Below, piece after piece: positions 1 through 11,394 of a DNA stretch of 64,000 bases; position 1 is the stretch's first letter, and the number at the start of each line of letters is the position of its first letter. This stretch comes from Labia minor (lineage: Eukaryota > Arthropoda > Insecta > Dermaptera > Spongiphoridae): the NCBI GenBank assembly GCA_963082975.1, contig OY720346.1:71477267-71541266 (forward strand). Direction: 5' to 3'. Position numbers and translations under genes: made by a program. The notes under the pieces were generated by a model. That model made no database searches. It was not told the origin of the DNA and saw nothing but the letters and a program-made list of their open reading frames with translations.

Positions 1-985
1 CTTATTATACTAGAGCAAAAATTATATATATATATATATTTATATATTTTTGAGATATTAAACCGTTCCAAGGATTTTTTTGAAATTCACATCATAGATA
101 ATATATATAAAAAAATCGATCAGCATTGGTTTCCGCCTCGGGAAAAATTAACTTTATAAGTATTTTCTTAATTTAAAATAGTAAATTTAAATGACGTCAC
201 CAACTACATCATCTATATTGAAATTTGTATACTTTTATAATTGATATTGTATAAATAATTTTTTATATTTAAAATATTTTAAAATTTAAATTTCGAAATA
301 AAATTAAAAATATTTATTTTAATAATGTTTTAGGATATAAAATATATTTATCGTTCCCCCACCCAAAAAAAAAAATTATTCAGCAACATATAATATATAT
401 GAACAACTATAAAGAAAAAACTTTTTTTTCTTTAATTAATATTCATTTAAAATGATAATTATCTTATTTCAAATAAATTGTTGAATAAATTTGATCTAAT
501 AATATTAAATAAATTATATTATATTAATTAAAATGTTTTTTTTAGATTATATTATAAATAATATAAATGATATTCGATTATTATAAATAAAAAGAAAAAA
601 ATATAACCTCCTTAATCCTCCTTTCTTAATTAAAATATAGACAAGTACAGGTGTCAATATAATTTCAGAAATTATATTATTATCAGTAGTAATCCTTGTG
701 GTCGAAACAATCTATAAGCTATTGCTACTTTGAAATATATAATATAGGATCAAATATTTTATCAAGTAAATTTTTTTAATATATTTTTCATCTTGAAATG
801 AAAATCAAATTATTTTAATTTGTACCATTTTAGGAAACAAATTTTTCAAAGGTCATTTTTAGAAAACCCATTTAACAATTGTAATAAATAATTTAAAAAT
901 TTTTAAAGTTTATAATAATAAATTGTATACATTTTTTAAAGGGTCGAGTGATAGCTCGGTGTTCCAAGTAGTTCATTATTATATT
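1..985 (+). repeat. Family C repeat, long form (window-edge copy)
   Basis: It begins cttattatactag, a TA run, then the C block (taaaccg, aaggatttttttgaaattcaca, atcgat, gcattggttt, atgacgtcac). Positions about 475-950 match 60120-60590 nearly base for base (aataaattgttgaataaatttg onward), so this copy is the long form also present at 59171-60590, with a different middle. It ends near gtcgagtgatagctcggtgttcc, a terminus seen again at 47772. No coding frame. Class unknown; it shares blocks with family B. Confidence 0.6.
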
Positions 986-1924
986 ATTTATATTTTTATA
1001 AATGAAAGTAATGTCATGGTCTTATATATATATATATAGTCCCCATTTGTATTCTCAAACAATTCTATTTATAATAAATAAATAATTATCTAGTTAAGAT
1101 TCATGTTTGTTTTGTATAAGTTACCTAATCGGTGGCTGTTTACAATCTTATATGAATGCATAGTGAAAAAAAACACCGTTTACCGATTTCCGCGTCTTCC
1201 ACTTGAACTTTATAATAGGATAATCGCATACTTTTAAGCAACTAATTGCCGTACAAATCCCCTCCCCCCCTCCGTATTTCCTCCTCCTCTACCAGACTGG
1301 ACAATCAACAACGGGTTCTGTTAATATTAGATATTATTCGTTATTATAATAATCTTATATTTTCCTAGAGTGGAGAGTCTTCAGTCACAATTTGGTTCTG
1401 GGAAAATATTTTTACACTCTTGAGAACCTGCCATAATGAGAAAAGAGAAGGAGAGGAGTGAAATGTGTGGGCTGATGGAATAAAACATAATTACATTACA
1501 GTGTATTGTAAGGGATACTTATTTTTGTAAGTTCACGAAAGAACAATGCAAATGATAAAAAAGCAACTGTGTGGGTTCGATTCCCGTAAGACCAGTTAAT
1601 TCAATTTCAATAGAGACATCCTTCATCGTTTCGCAGAGTGATGCCTGGCCTTGAATAGCATTGAATGGATATCAAAAGGCCCACACTAATCAACAAATGG
1701 TACATTCAATTAATAAATAATCCCCAGGGCCGTTGAATTCATCTCCCCACTCTTGTTATAGGTTTAGGTGTGATTTAATAGGTTAATGGACTTAATTTCT
1801 TTTCAACGATTGGTGAATGATCCATGAGAAAATTCTAAGAAAATTTGCCCAATCTTAAAAATAATAAATACATTCTAATTTTGCTAAGGATCATTACCTA
1901 TATGGTATTTATTATTACAAAGCG
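986..1924. other. AT-rich spacer with a short GC-richer patch
   Basis: No gene or complete element recognised. Positions 1190-1330 are less AT-rich and include a pyrimidine tract ending ctctaccag, like a splice acceptor, but no convincing exon follows. Positions 1574-1584 (ggttcgattcc) match a tRNA B box with a possible five-pair T arm around it; no A box is visible upstream, so this is at most a tRNA or SINE fragment. Confidence 0.3.
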
Positions 1925-2130
1925 TCATTGGGTGTGTGGGTAGCGAACCTGCCTCACATTCACATGGCCCCGGGTTCATGTCCCGGGCCTGGCAAGGGAA
2001 TTTCCCTAGCTGGACGGAGTCAACCCAGCCTCCGGGAACAACATTGGGGAAAAGTTACTTGATAGCGCCTCCGATCAAGAAAATTAAGGTAAAGGTTGAG
2101 AGGACCCGTTCTACTGATCATAGATATTAA
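1925..2130 (+). repeat. tRNA-derived SINE-like element
   Basis: An A-box-like stretch (gtgtgtgggtagcg, about 1932-1945) and a B box (ggttcatgtcc, 1973-1983) have tRNA-like spacing. A body follows with complementary pieces (gggaatttccc, ctggacggagtcaacccag), and the AT-rich boundary is near 2130. The frame through it is incidental. No second copy in the window and no clear target duplication. Confidence 0.55.
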
Positions 2131-2240
2131 AAAAATATTTTTAAAAATTGATTAATCTAATTTTTAATTTTATATATATATAAGAAATGTATTGTGATTT
2201 TGTTGTGGGAGAAGACATGTAAACTAATATATAAATATAT

Positions 2241-2925
2241 ACGAGGTATGTCTAAAAAGTTCGGTGATTGGTCTCATAAGTGGGTATTCAAAGTTTGATA
2301 GAATCACGAGAAGCTGTATAGACATGTCTGGACTTGATCTCTGTCAGTACTAGCTCGATACTTCTAGGGCATTGTTTATTGCATTCATTTTAATCACAGA
2401 CCATCTATAAGACTAGTAAACTCTATTGTCTTTGCTGAAACAAAGTTTTTGGCGCCCCCATGCGAGTGCAGGCAGTAACTAATTGAAAAAAAAATCGGCT
2501 TGTGTGTGTGTTTTAGCCTGCAGAGTTATCGGTTATGCGCCTGCAACGCCTCTTAGCTGTGCCACATAGAGACAACATATTAAAAAAAATGGTTTCACCG
2601 ATTTCTAAGGAGTTGGGGGCCTTGATTTTAATTGAGTGTTAGGAATAGTACGTGTCATGGATTAACGACACAACATTTGTTTTAAATTGGGTAAAAGAGC
2701 GACAGAAACCCATAAGATGTTGGTGAAGGTGTACGGGCAGGATGCTGTGAGTAAGAAATGTGTTTTTGATTGGTTTGTACGCTTTCGCGCTGGTAAGGAA
2801 TCTGTGGAGGACCAACCACGTTGTCCCCAAAAAGCCATACGGTAAAATCCTTTCCCGTGCTTCTATCAAACTTTGAATACCCACTTATGAGAGACCATTC
2901 ACCGAATTTTTTAGACACACCTCGT
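2241..2925 (+). mobile_element. Mariner-type element, internally deleted, with long inverted ends
   Basis: Inverted ends of about 75 bp (2241-2316 and 2846-2925, starting acgaggtatgtctaaaaag) are flanked by TA. Near 2690-2820 the plus strand encodes a mariner N-terminal helix-turn-helix remnant (residues VKVYGQDAVSKKCVFDWFVR). The left part (2320-2640) shows no recognisable transposase and no catalytic domain is present, so this is a non-autonomous derivative of an IS630-Tc1-mariner element. Confidence 0.8.
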
Positions 2926-2959
2926 ATATATATATATATTATTTAAAATTCAACACAAC

Positions 2960-3165
2960 AATTATCTTCTTAAATTAAAGAATATTATACGCTTTTTATT
3001 AACTTCCCTTTTCTGTTTGTCTGTAATGTTCAAAATTTGTAATTGGATTTTAACCCACTTCTAGCTTAACGATTTCGCTCAAATTTGAAACGTATATTGA
3101 AAGTCAATGACACTGCAATAATCAAAAGAAATATTTTGAATTTTCCAAAAATATGTTTTTTAAAA
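2960..3165 (-). repeat. Dispersed repeat E, copy 1
   Basis: The sequence acgctttttattaacttccc through tgtttgtctgtaatgttc to tgaaagtcaatgacactgc occurs in the opposite orientation at about 14575-14770. The gtttgtctgt piece resembles the microsatellite seed of the A and B cores. Class not determined. Confidence 0.5.
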
Positions 3166-4067
3166 TTTCTGAATTTAATTATATTTACTTAAGAAATTAG
3201 TTCTTCATCAAATTTATTTTTTATTTATTCTAAGTATTGAAAAATACTCTTTGTCATATTTCATCTATAGAAATCATTTGTATACAAAAACAAGATATAG
3301 TTATTTCGAATTTAAAAGATTTAGTGAAAAATGGCGGTATTGACAAAAAAACAAAACAAATTCCATTTGAAATTTCTTAATGAGAATATGTATGATCATT
3401 ATAAATCTTTGCGAAACCATTGCTGAATCGATAATATTCTTAATTAGTAATACTAAATTTTCAAATTAAATATAAAATGGTTGATTATTTTTTTTAGAAG
3501 ACAATTCTTCATATATGATGAAAAAATAATAAAAAATAAATAATTAAACGATTAAAAAATAGAAAATGATATGTCTTAATATTTATTTTAACTTAAAAAT
3601 GAGAAGGTAAACTAACAATGAATTCATGTGTGGTGCCCATCTCAAATTCAAATAACAAATAAAAATATTTTGTTAAGATTATTTGAAAATGGATTTCTGG
3701 TGTATTTCAGTCATTTCTGTCCGATGTTTAGAATTTCAATAGGTTTGAATTGATTTTTATTATTTATATTGCTTTCAAGTCACTTTCATAATATAATGCA
3801 TTTATTTCTATTCATATCATGGGGATGACTATAACAAAACTGAAAGTTGTTTCTTTGATTTATTGAACAATCTGTTGGTTTATGTCATTTTTATGTGATA
3901 TTTGACATGCAAGGAGTAGAATACATATTAATTAGATTTCTTAGAATGAAGTAAGTATTTTATATATTTAATTTAAAAAAAGCTGTAAATAATCATCTAA
4001 TACTAATTATATGATTTTCATTAACATATCAAAACTTTCATTACAAACAAAAATTTTAATCAAATAT
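3166..4067. other. AT-rich spacer, nothing recognised
   Basis: No long frame, RNA gene or repeat with a sibling in this window was seen here. Confidence 0.4.
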
Positions 4068-4118
4068 ATCTTATCTTATTATACTAGCAAAAATTATATA
4101 TATATATATTAATATCAA

Positions 4119-4444
4119 ATTTATCAGGGATATAATCACGTATTTTTGTGAGATTGTTTTCTCGACGTTTCGGCGCCCATTTTAGGGCCATTTTCAAGTG
4201 ATTATTTAGATGGGAATATTTTTGGGATTCTGGGTCTTAGTCTGTGTGACCAACAGTTAATATCGGGATTTTGGCTTGATAGGTTGGGTGGTTTTGTACT
4301 CACTGCGTTGCTGTGGAGCTCCGAAGAATCCTGAGCCCGAGTCTGGGCTGTTGTCCAGTGCGGACGTGTGCCAGTCTCAGGATTGTCCAGGATTCTTCGG
4401 AGCGAGAAAAGAATCTCACAAAAATACGTGATCCCTGATAAATC
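4119..4444 (-). mobile_element. Short Penelope-like element with flanking inverted repeat
   Basis: Outer arms 4119-4155 and 4412-4444 are complementary (aatctcacaaaaatacgtga). An inner perfect 16-bp inverted repeat (gctccgaagaatcctg, 4318-4333; complement 4388-4403) makes a second hairpin. Between them lies a hammerhead-like motif on the minus strand. No reverse transcriptase is present. The family call rests on the motif and on the similar layout at 5673-5842. Confidence 0.5.
4161..4200 (-). ncRNA. Degenerate hammerhead-ribozyme-like motif
   Basis: The minus strand reads CTTGAAAATGGCCC, a short loop, then GGGCGCCGAAACGTCGAG. GCCC/GGGC can form stem II, and GAAAC-GTC matches the conserved 3' core of hammerheads found in Penelope-like elements. 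The CUGAUGA side is altered (CUUGAAA), so activity is doubtful. Confidence 0.45.
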
Positions 4445-4800
4445 TTATAGTAATAATAACAATAACATTCACGGAAATCTAAACAACCATATATATATAT
4501 TTGTATTTTTGAAATATTAAACCGCTCAAAGAATTTTTTTGAAATTCACACCATAGATAATTTTTAAAAAGAAAAATCGATCTGCATTGGTTCAACCTCT
4601 GGAATAATCATCTTTGGTAGTTTTTTCTCAATGTAAAATAGGAAATTTAAATGACGTCAGAAACTACATCAGACAGCGCTTCCGTAAATACAAAATATTA
4701 TTAATATAAATAAATCAAATTACGAAATACTTATATTATGTTATATCAACAGGTCATACTTTTATGCCTTTCTGACTGATATATAATACTCCTAAATATT

Positions 4801-5672
4801 ATATATAATATTATTTTTATACTAATTATAATTTTAAAAAACATAAGATAAAATACTATATAATAAAATTATTTTTTTTATTATGATCTCTGAAAATACT
4901 GTATGTATATATATGACAAATATATATTTATAATTTGAATAAAATATAGGTTTTTTTTTTATTTTAAAATTCATGATTCATGTCAACTGTCCACTGGGAA
5001 TGAAAAGTTAAATTCAGCTCGATATATGATATTTTGTATACATAAATAAAGATAAATATATTATAGAAATATTTCTCTCGTTGAAATTAAAGCTCAAACT
5101 TGGAAAAGTTAAATTAATTTTATTTACCATCTAATCCCCACATATATAATTCAAAAAAAGAATTTATACAAGACAAATGATATTTTTTTTAAATTTTGGT
5201 CAGTTAACTTTAATAAGTAGATATTATAATTTGTCATGTTTATAAATGAATATATATATATATTATAAGTAATCCGAATATATTAAGCATATTTTAAAAA
5301 TGATGATTCGCTCATTAATCGTATCCTTGGAAAAAAAAACGGGGGAGGGAATAAAAAAATATAATAAAGAATGTTCACATTTTACGTCATCCTCTATTTC
5401 TTGCATCATTACACCGCCAAAAAGAGAAGCAATGGATTTATACTAAATCATCGTCCAATCATTAATGATTAAATGGTTTAATCTTCACCCGTCTGATAAT
5501 AATAATAACAATATATAAAAAAAATTGGATAAAAAAGTTTCACTTTCGTTACAATAGGTTTGAGTTGTTTTGGTATGTAGAAAAAAAAAGTATTAAGTAT
5601 TAAGCATTTAATGTTAATAATCAATCAAGAATTAACATATTAAATAGTTAAAGCGGTTATGTTTATTCATAA
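4801..5672. other. AT-rich spacer
   Basis: Mostly A/T runs with TA stretches. A C-like remnant may extend the repeat on the left. Positions 5380-5450 are slightly less AT-rich but hold no convincing exon. Confidence 0.35.
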
Positions 5673-5842
5673 GGGAATTTTGTAAATAAAACCACATATT
5701 AATATTTTATTGTAAATTTATTCAAAACACACAAAAAATAGGCAACGTTTCGATTGCTCTTTCTGCAATCGTTATCAAGCGACTGCACTGTTCATGGATT
5801 TAGAATAAAATATTAATATGTGGTTTTATTGATAAAATTCCC
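5673..5842 (-). mobile_element. Second short Penelope-like element with inverted ends
   Basis: The arms (about 5673-5719 and 5804-5842) are inverted copies; 27 bp including aatattaatatgtggtttta match exactly. A hammerhead-like motif sits between them. Same layout as 4119-4444 but a different sequence, so the two are distinct families sharing a design. Confidence 0.55.
5741..5780 (-). ncRNA. Hammerhead-ribozyme-like motif
   Basis: The minus strand reads CTTGATAAC, then GATTGC, a loop, GCAATC and GAAACGTTGCC. The GATTGC/GCAATC stem II is perfect and is followed directly by GAAAC, as in hammerheads. The CUGAUGA strand is CUUGAUAA, one insertion away from canonical. Better preserved than the motif at 4161-4200. 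Confidence 0.55.
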
Positions 5843-5887
5843 TTTTGAACAATTAAAATATTTTAGCTTTAATTTCAACTCTAGAAT

Positions 5888-6640
5888 TACGAGGTGTGTC
5901 TAAAAAGTGAATGATATGATAAAAACATTAAAACGAGAATGATAATTGTAAATATCTTTATTAACCTTCAAAATACTCTCCACTAGGAACAACACACTTC
6001 TGACAACGTTCGTATAACGCATGAAAACTGTTAGAGAAGTCTTGATGTGGAATCGTTCTCTAAATAGTAGGCACAACGTTCAGGCCGGTAATCCACAAGC
6101 AGGACACCAGAAAACACAACTTACTGTGTCTTTGCTAATACCCAATTCTTCGACTATTAGTCGCAGAGTCAATCGCCGATCTTTTGTTAGTATCTCTCGT
6201 ACAAGTTCAGTGTTTTCTGGTGTCTTCCTTGTTGATTACCGTCCTGAACGCTATTCTGAGAACGATTCCACATCAAGACTTCTCCAACAGTTTTCAAGCG
6301 TTATACGAACATTCTGAGAAGTGTGTTGTGGCTAGTGGAGAGTACTTTGAAGGCTAAAAAAGGTATTTACAATTAACAGAAAACATTAATTAACAAATTA
6401 TGGATTAGTAGGCATCAAGATAATGCACCAGCTCAAACATCATTGCTTATTCGTGATTAAAAACAACATCGAAATCATGCCTCAACCTCCGTATTCACCA
6501 GATTTGGCTCCCTGTGATTTTTCCTATTCCCATGCTGCCATAAGTGCATTATATCAATACAAATTGTAAATTAATGAATAAATAAATACTTTTCGAAATA
6601 ATTCAAAATTCACCTTTTCTCTTTTGAACAAACCTTGAAT
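5888..6640 (+). mobile_element. Rearranged mariner relic with a large internal inverted repeat
   Basis: The left end tacgaggtgtgtctaaaaag is a mariner terminus. At 6290-6345 the plus strand encodes the typical C-terminal tail (residues KCVVASGEYFEG), and at 6405-6530 the catalytic-region remnant HQDNAPAQTSLLIRD followed by SPDLAPCDF-like sequence. Positions 5940-6110 are an inverted copy of 6220-6350, so the left part is the tail of a second, opposite mariner copy. The order of pieces is scrambled; not functional. Confidence 0.7.
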
Positions 6641-7132
6641 GTGTGTGTGTATAAAGAAATATATATAAATATATATATTATTATTTCAAGAAGAATACTT
6701 GAAGGTTGAGAAGATTATAATACATAAATATGTTGTGATTGTATGATGAATATAATATCAGTTATAATTTAAAAATACTTTGAAAGAATGAATGTTTAAT
6801 TAGAAATAAGACTTGATGAAGATCGGAAGAAGAAAAAACTTTTTGTTAATAAAAAGATAATTAATATTGAATAGATGGTATTTTAGTTAACTTTTATTTT
6901 TATTATTTTTTTTTTCTAACTTTCCATTCAGTCCTCGCGCCCTTCGACCTTATTATGGTTCCAAATGGCCTCCCTCTTTTCTTGAAAGAAAATACTATGA
7001 ATATCAAATGAGAGAAGCAAGAGAGACGAACAAGATAGTGCAAATGAAAAATCCTCTTTTTTTCACTGGCTCTGTTAGTTACATTTTCTGGGTCATTTTT
7101 TTTTTTGTCATCCGATTACCTTCTTTTTTATT
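6641..7132. other. Spacer, partly less AT-rich
   Basis: Positions 6925-7080 (tccattcagtcctcgcgccc onward) are more balanced in composition than their surroundings but give no convincing spliced frame. No sibling repeat in the window. Confidence 0.3.
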
Positions 7133-8056
7133 ATTAATAGTGAAAATTACATTTATTTTACTAAAAAATTATAATATAAATTAAATGAATATTAAATATT
7201 TATCATTTTATAGAAATAGAATTTTAAAGAGAAAATTATTTACTCCTTTTTATTTGATATTTGAAAATATTTATATATTTAGATTAGATTATTTAATAAA
7301 TTGGTTCTATACTTGGAACAAATTGAAGAAGAAAAAGATAATGAAATTCTAAAAATTTATAGAATTACTTTAAATGAATTAAATGATAACAAAAGCTAGC
7401 AATATCTTTGAAGAGGAATATTTTTCGATATTTTAATTAAAAAAAAAAAAAATTAGGAAAATTAAAAATGGAGCGACAGTGAAAGAAATTATTAAAGAAA
7501 AATCGAACCAAATTTATTAAATTAAAATTAAAATCAATTGCCTCATAAAATAGAATTGAAAAAGACAAATGGAAAATTCTGAATTTTACTATTAAACCAG
7601 CGCGTGTTTACCTCTGTGTTGATGGCACCACGTCAAGTGCTGGCGCATGCAAAAAATAATTCCAGTACTTTCAGCGATACAATTAAGCTGAAATGGTATA
7701 TATAGCAGTTTTATACAATTTTTGATCATGTGAAAAACTATCAAACAAATATTATTATTATTTTTACGGTCAGTTTAGAGGAAAAAAAAATGAAAACGTG
7801 GTAGGTAATGACGCTCTTCAGGATGAGCTACATTTCTCAAAAGTTGATAGAAAACTATGAATGTGTAGCAAATTTTATGAATCTAGCTCAAACCATTTTC
7901 GCGTAATCTTGTCTACATACACACACACACACTCATACACACACACACACACACACACAGACACATTTCTCAACCTTAGTGAAAATGATTCAGGAACCTT
8001 CAAAACGTATAAAAACATCAAAATCTCAACATCGAAAATTTTCTACTATCTGTGGC
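7133..8056 (+). repeat. Family A element carrying block X, copy 1
   Basis: Block X (about 7133-7590) and the A 3' part (about 7591-8056: accagcgcgtgtttacctctg, actttcagcgatac, ctcaaaagttgatag, a CA microsatellite at 7918-7960, ctcaaccttagtgaaaatga) recur together at 12388-13290. The right end (ctgtggcgagatagtaaaaaa) carries the inverted ACTATCTCGC motif. The joint duplication shows that X travels with A. Confidence 0.7.
7283..7399 (+). pseudogene. Captured exon-like frame in block X, copy 1
   Basis: A 38-codon open frame ending in TAG starts right after an acceptor-like tract (atatttatatatttag). It is highly charged and helical, with residues LYLEQIEEEKDNEILKIYR in its middle. The same frame is kept at 12535-12651 with one amino-acid difference (R to S). 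It looks like a 3'-terminal exon of a host gene picked up by a family A element; the parent gene is not identified. No start codon, so not expected to be expressed as such. Confidence 0.4.
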
Positions 8057-8513
8057 GAGATAGTAAAAAATTAAGTATAGAGAAACATTGAAAATTGTAT
8101 TATATATTTTCCTAAATAAAACTTAAAAAAAAAACGTTTTTACAACAGAGTTAAGAAATAAATATAGATGGAAAATTTATTTCCGTAGATCAATATAATA
8201 TCGATTTAATAAAAGAAAAAAAAAAAAAAAAAAAAAGTAAAACTCAAAAGAAAGAAAATTTAACTTTTAAATTATATTTAAATGTTTTTATTTTTACAAT
8301 ATATATTACAATATATATTTTTATATATTTTTTAGAGGAGAACACATGGGTAGGGGACCTCTATTTTAGATAAATGTCACTATAATATCGATAAAACTTG
8401 AAAGTACCCGCATTTGTAGTGAAATTCAATTTCAAATTTTATCTATGTGCATATACCTTGGTGAGTACCCCTATGGACTCATTTCACAATCACAGTCACT
8501 TGATAAACTTATA

Positions 8514-8556
<43 letters not shown>

Positions 8557-8778
8557 TATATTGAAATTGTTATTTTTTAAGCAAGAACATGGATGCATGG
8601 TAAGAAGAAATGAATGAATGGAAATTATTGTTGGGTTACGACATATATATCTCAACTGCCTGGTCCTTAAACTAATTAATTACATAAGTAAATAAGAACA
8701 ATAGGTAATATGTTGCATTAGGTATGTTAAGTTCACAGAGAATTTGATTCGACACGCACACACCATACGACGACTTAC
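8057..8778. other. AT-rich spacer with microsatellites
   Basis: Holds a poly(A) tract (8216-8236), an (AAT)n array (about 8518-8555) and GC-richer pieces at 8340-8490, including accttg|gtgagt, a good splice-donor match without a convincing exon before it. No gene called. Confidence 0.35.

Positions 8779-8822
<44 letters not shown>
8779..8822. repeat. (TA)n microsatellite
   Basis: About 22 uninterrupted TA units. Confidence 0.95.
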
Positions 8823-8826
<4 letters not shown>

Positions 8827-11364
8827 TTTGAAAATGAAATTGCCAACCATGACAAAAAAAATCCATGCAAATCAATAAGATTCAGGTGTTGAAAGAAGAA
8901 ATGTGATTGATCTGATGATTTATAATGATAGAGAAATAAAAATTGAATTATCTTATGTAAATTATCCAAAAGTGTCGAATAATATTCTTTTATATATGAA
9001 AAGATTATCTTTTCAATTTAATAATTTATATTTTATCAATATATATGATTTCCTATGTATGCACGTGCCCTCCCCCCCCAAAAAAAAAAAAAAAAAATTG
9101 TGCAAAAAGATAAATTTAAAAGTGATTAGTTTTGTAACTGAGAACACAAAAGAAATAAAAAAATATCTTTAAATTACGTATAAATATAGTCTTAACGTTA
9201 TGAATAAATAAATCATTTATTTTGTCAAAATTTTTTCTAGAGACCCCCGGAAACCCCCCCCCCCCTAACATAATAGATCACGCTACGCGACTGTATGAAA
9301 TGTCTGTAACATTATGAAGTTAGTTACAAATTTAGAATTTTACAATTTACAATTTTTTTATTTTAGAATTTAAAATATAAAAAAAATTTGAAATACAAAT
9401 TGAAATATTCTATAATTTTTAAATTTATATACAATTATTGTTTTATTAATAAAAGAGAATTTTTTTTATAAAAAAAACAATCCTAACAAAATTATTCATT
9501 TGTTACTAACTTCATTGATTTTAAATTTTGTTTTGATATTATTAAATATTAAAAAATAAATAAAAAAAAATTATTACGACGATTTGAATAAAGTTAATAA
9601 TTTTATATTTAAACAGGAACGGCTGATATTTATAGAAAATAGAAATATATAAAAATAAAAACAATTTAATTATTTAATTAAATTGCAATTAACCCATTCT
9701 AATGGTGGTTGTTTAAAATATATTATGAAAAAAATTAAATTATACTTCTGATAAAGGAGATTAGTGTGAGAATAAAGAAGTGTGGGCTTAAATATATGTT
9801 ATTTAAATTTTATCTATGATTGTTTTGTTCTTATTTATTTTATTTTTATGAAAACAGAAAGGAAATGTTATTGATAAAACAAAATATAAAGAGGAGGTTA
9901 TTTCCTTCCTGGACTCCCCTATCAATAAATAAAATTATTAATTTTAATATTACATTAAAATTTGAATTTAAATCAATTGTTTTACAAATATTTATCGAAA
10001 TATAATGATTAGTTCTTTCAAAATATGTCAAATGGGTAAATTTCAGTATTATATTATTAAGATTTTTATTTATTTGTTTTTAGGGCGTCTACTTGGTTAT
10101 TAATTTGTTTTTTTCTTTGCGTATAGCTAAGATTTTCAAGATTATATTTTTAATTAAAAAAATAATAAAGCAATTAGTATAACATATAAAAATTGTTAAA
10201 TTATGAAATTAATTAGAAAAATATTAAATGTTAATTGTTTTTTTTTTTTCATTTCACTTCGTTTTTACTTATTATCACCAAAACAAAATATGTAAATATT
10301 AAAATATTTTTTTTTTTTGTCCCTAAAAACATATTTTATATATATCAATTTTATTGGTTTATTGTTTAAAAAATCTATATTAATAAATTCACTATCGAGA
10401 TTCGATATATCCGGACTTTTATGGCTAAAACACTTTTCCTATAAATATATATATATATTTAAAGGTAGAGGTAAAGTGACGGTATTAAAAGTTTAAAAGA
10501 AATGAAAAAAAAAATATAATTTGACCAATAAACTTAACCGGTTGCCTATGTTAAAGGCGCTCGTTTGCCAATTTTTATTACTAATAAATATTTATAAAAA
10601 CGATTAAAAATTGAATAAAAATTTACCAAAAAGTGCTACTAATATTAAAATAATGTGTGTATTTATTTTTAATTTTTAATATTTCTTTAAGAATAATGTT
10701 AAATTTAGGTAAAGATAAGATTTTTTTTAAAGAACAAAATAAGATTAATTTATATAGAAATATTTTTGAATATTAATTCAACTTTTCAATATTTTCATAT
10801 AATTATTTTTCTAAATTCAAAATCGAAAAATGTTTATAATTTTTGAAAATACTTTTCATAATTAAACTAACCTTTTAATGAAGCTAAATTGAAAGAAAAA
10901 AATTCACTAATGAGTAAATATTATACATAAAAAAAAAATTATAAATAGAAAAATATGTACTTATTTTGAATAAATTATATATATGAATATATATCTAATT
11001 GAAAAGAAGTATTTTAAATAAAAGAGAGAGAGAAAAAGAGTGAAAGACAGAAATGTACTTTCCCGAGGTCATTAACAAATATATTATTTAAAAAATTAAT
11101 GACATTAATAAATTAATAATATAGGTATTTGATAGTAAAATCAAATATAAATAATTTAAAATTATACAAACAATAAAAACCAAAAAAAAAAAAATATTCC
11201 ACGAAGGGGGAAAAAATTAAATGTAAATTTGTGTGATTAGAAGTTAATTTTATTTTAAAAAAATTGTAGTTTTAAAATTGTTTAAGTACATATTTACTAT
11301 TGATATTGATTTTTGAATAAAAAATTAATAAATAAATATAATTCAAAATTTATATAATTATTTT
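8823..11364. other. Long AT-rich desert
   Basis: About 2.5 kb of A/T-dominated sequence with homopolymer runs and two C runs (9068-9077, 9254-9265). Short frames here have extreme Asn/Ile/Lys/Phe bias and look like chance. No element with a sibling in the window was recognised. Confidence 0.4.
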
Positions 11365-11394
11365 TTGTTTTTTTATTTTATTGAATTGTTTTGT

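Larger units (their letters stand above)
4068..4800 (+). repeat. Family C repeat split by a Penelope-like insertion
   Basis: The left end (tcttatcttattatactagc) and TA run stop at about 4118; the C body resumes near 4490 (tttgtatttttgaaatattaaaccgctc) and runs through tgacgtcag to about 4760. The element at 4119-4444 sits in the TA run, so it is younger than this C copy. Confidence 0.65.

Noticed and set aside
7593-8056. Family A as a SINE
   Set aside because: No A/B boxes or poly(A) tail, and inverted motifs at both ends; a DNA-type element fits better.
9820-10031. Open frames on both strands in the AT-rich desert
   Set aside because: Ile/Asn/Lys/Phe-dominated, no splice signals or motifs, overlapping on both strands; expected by chance.
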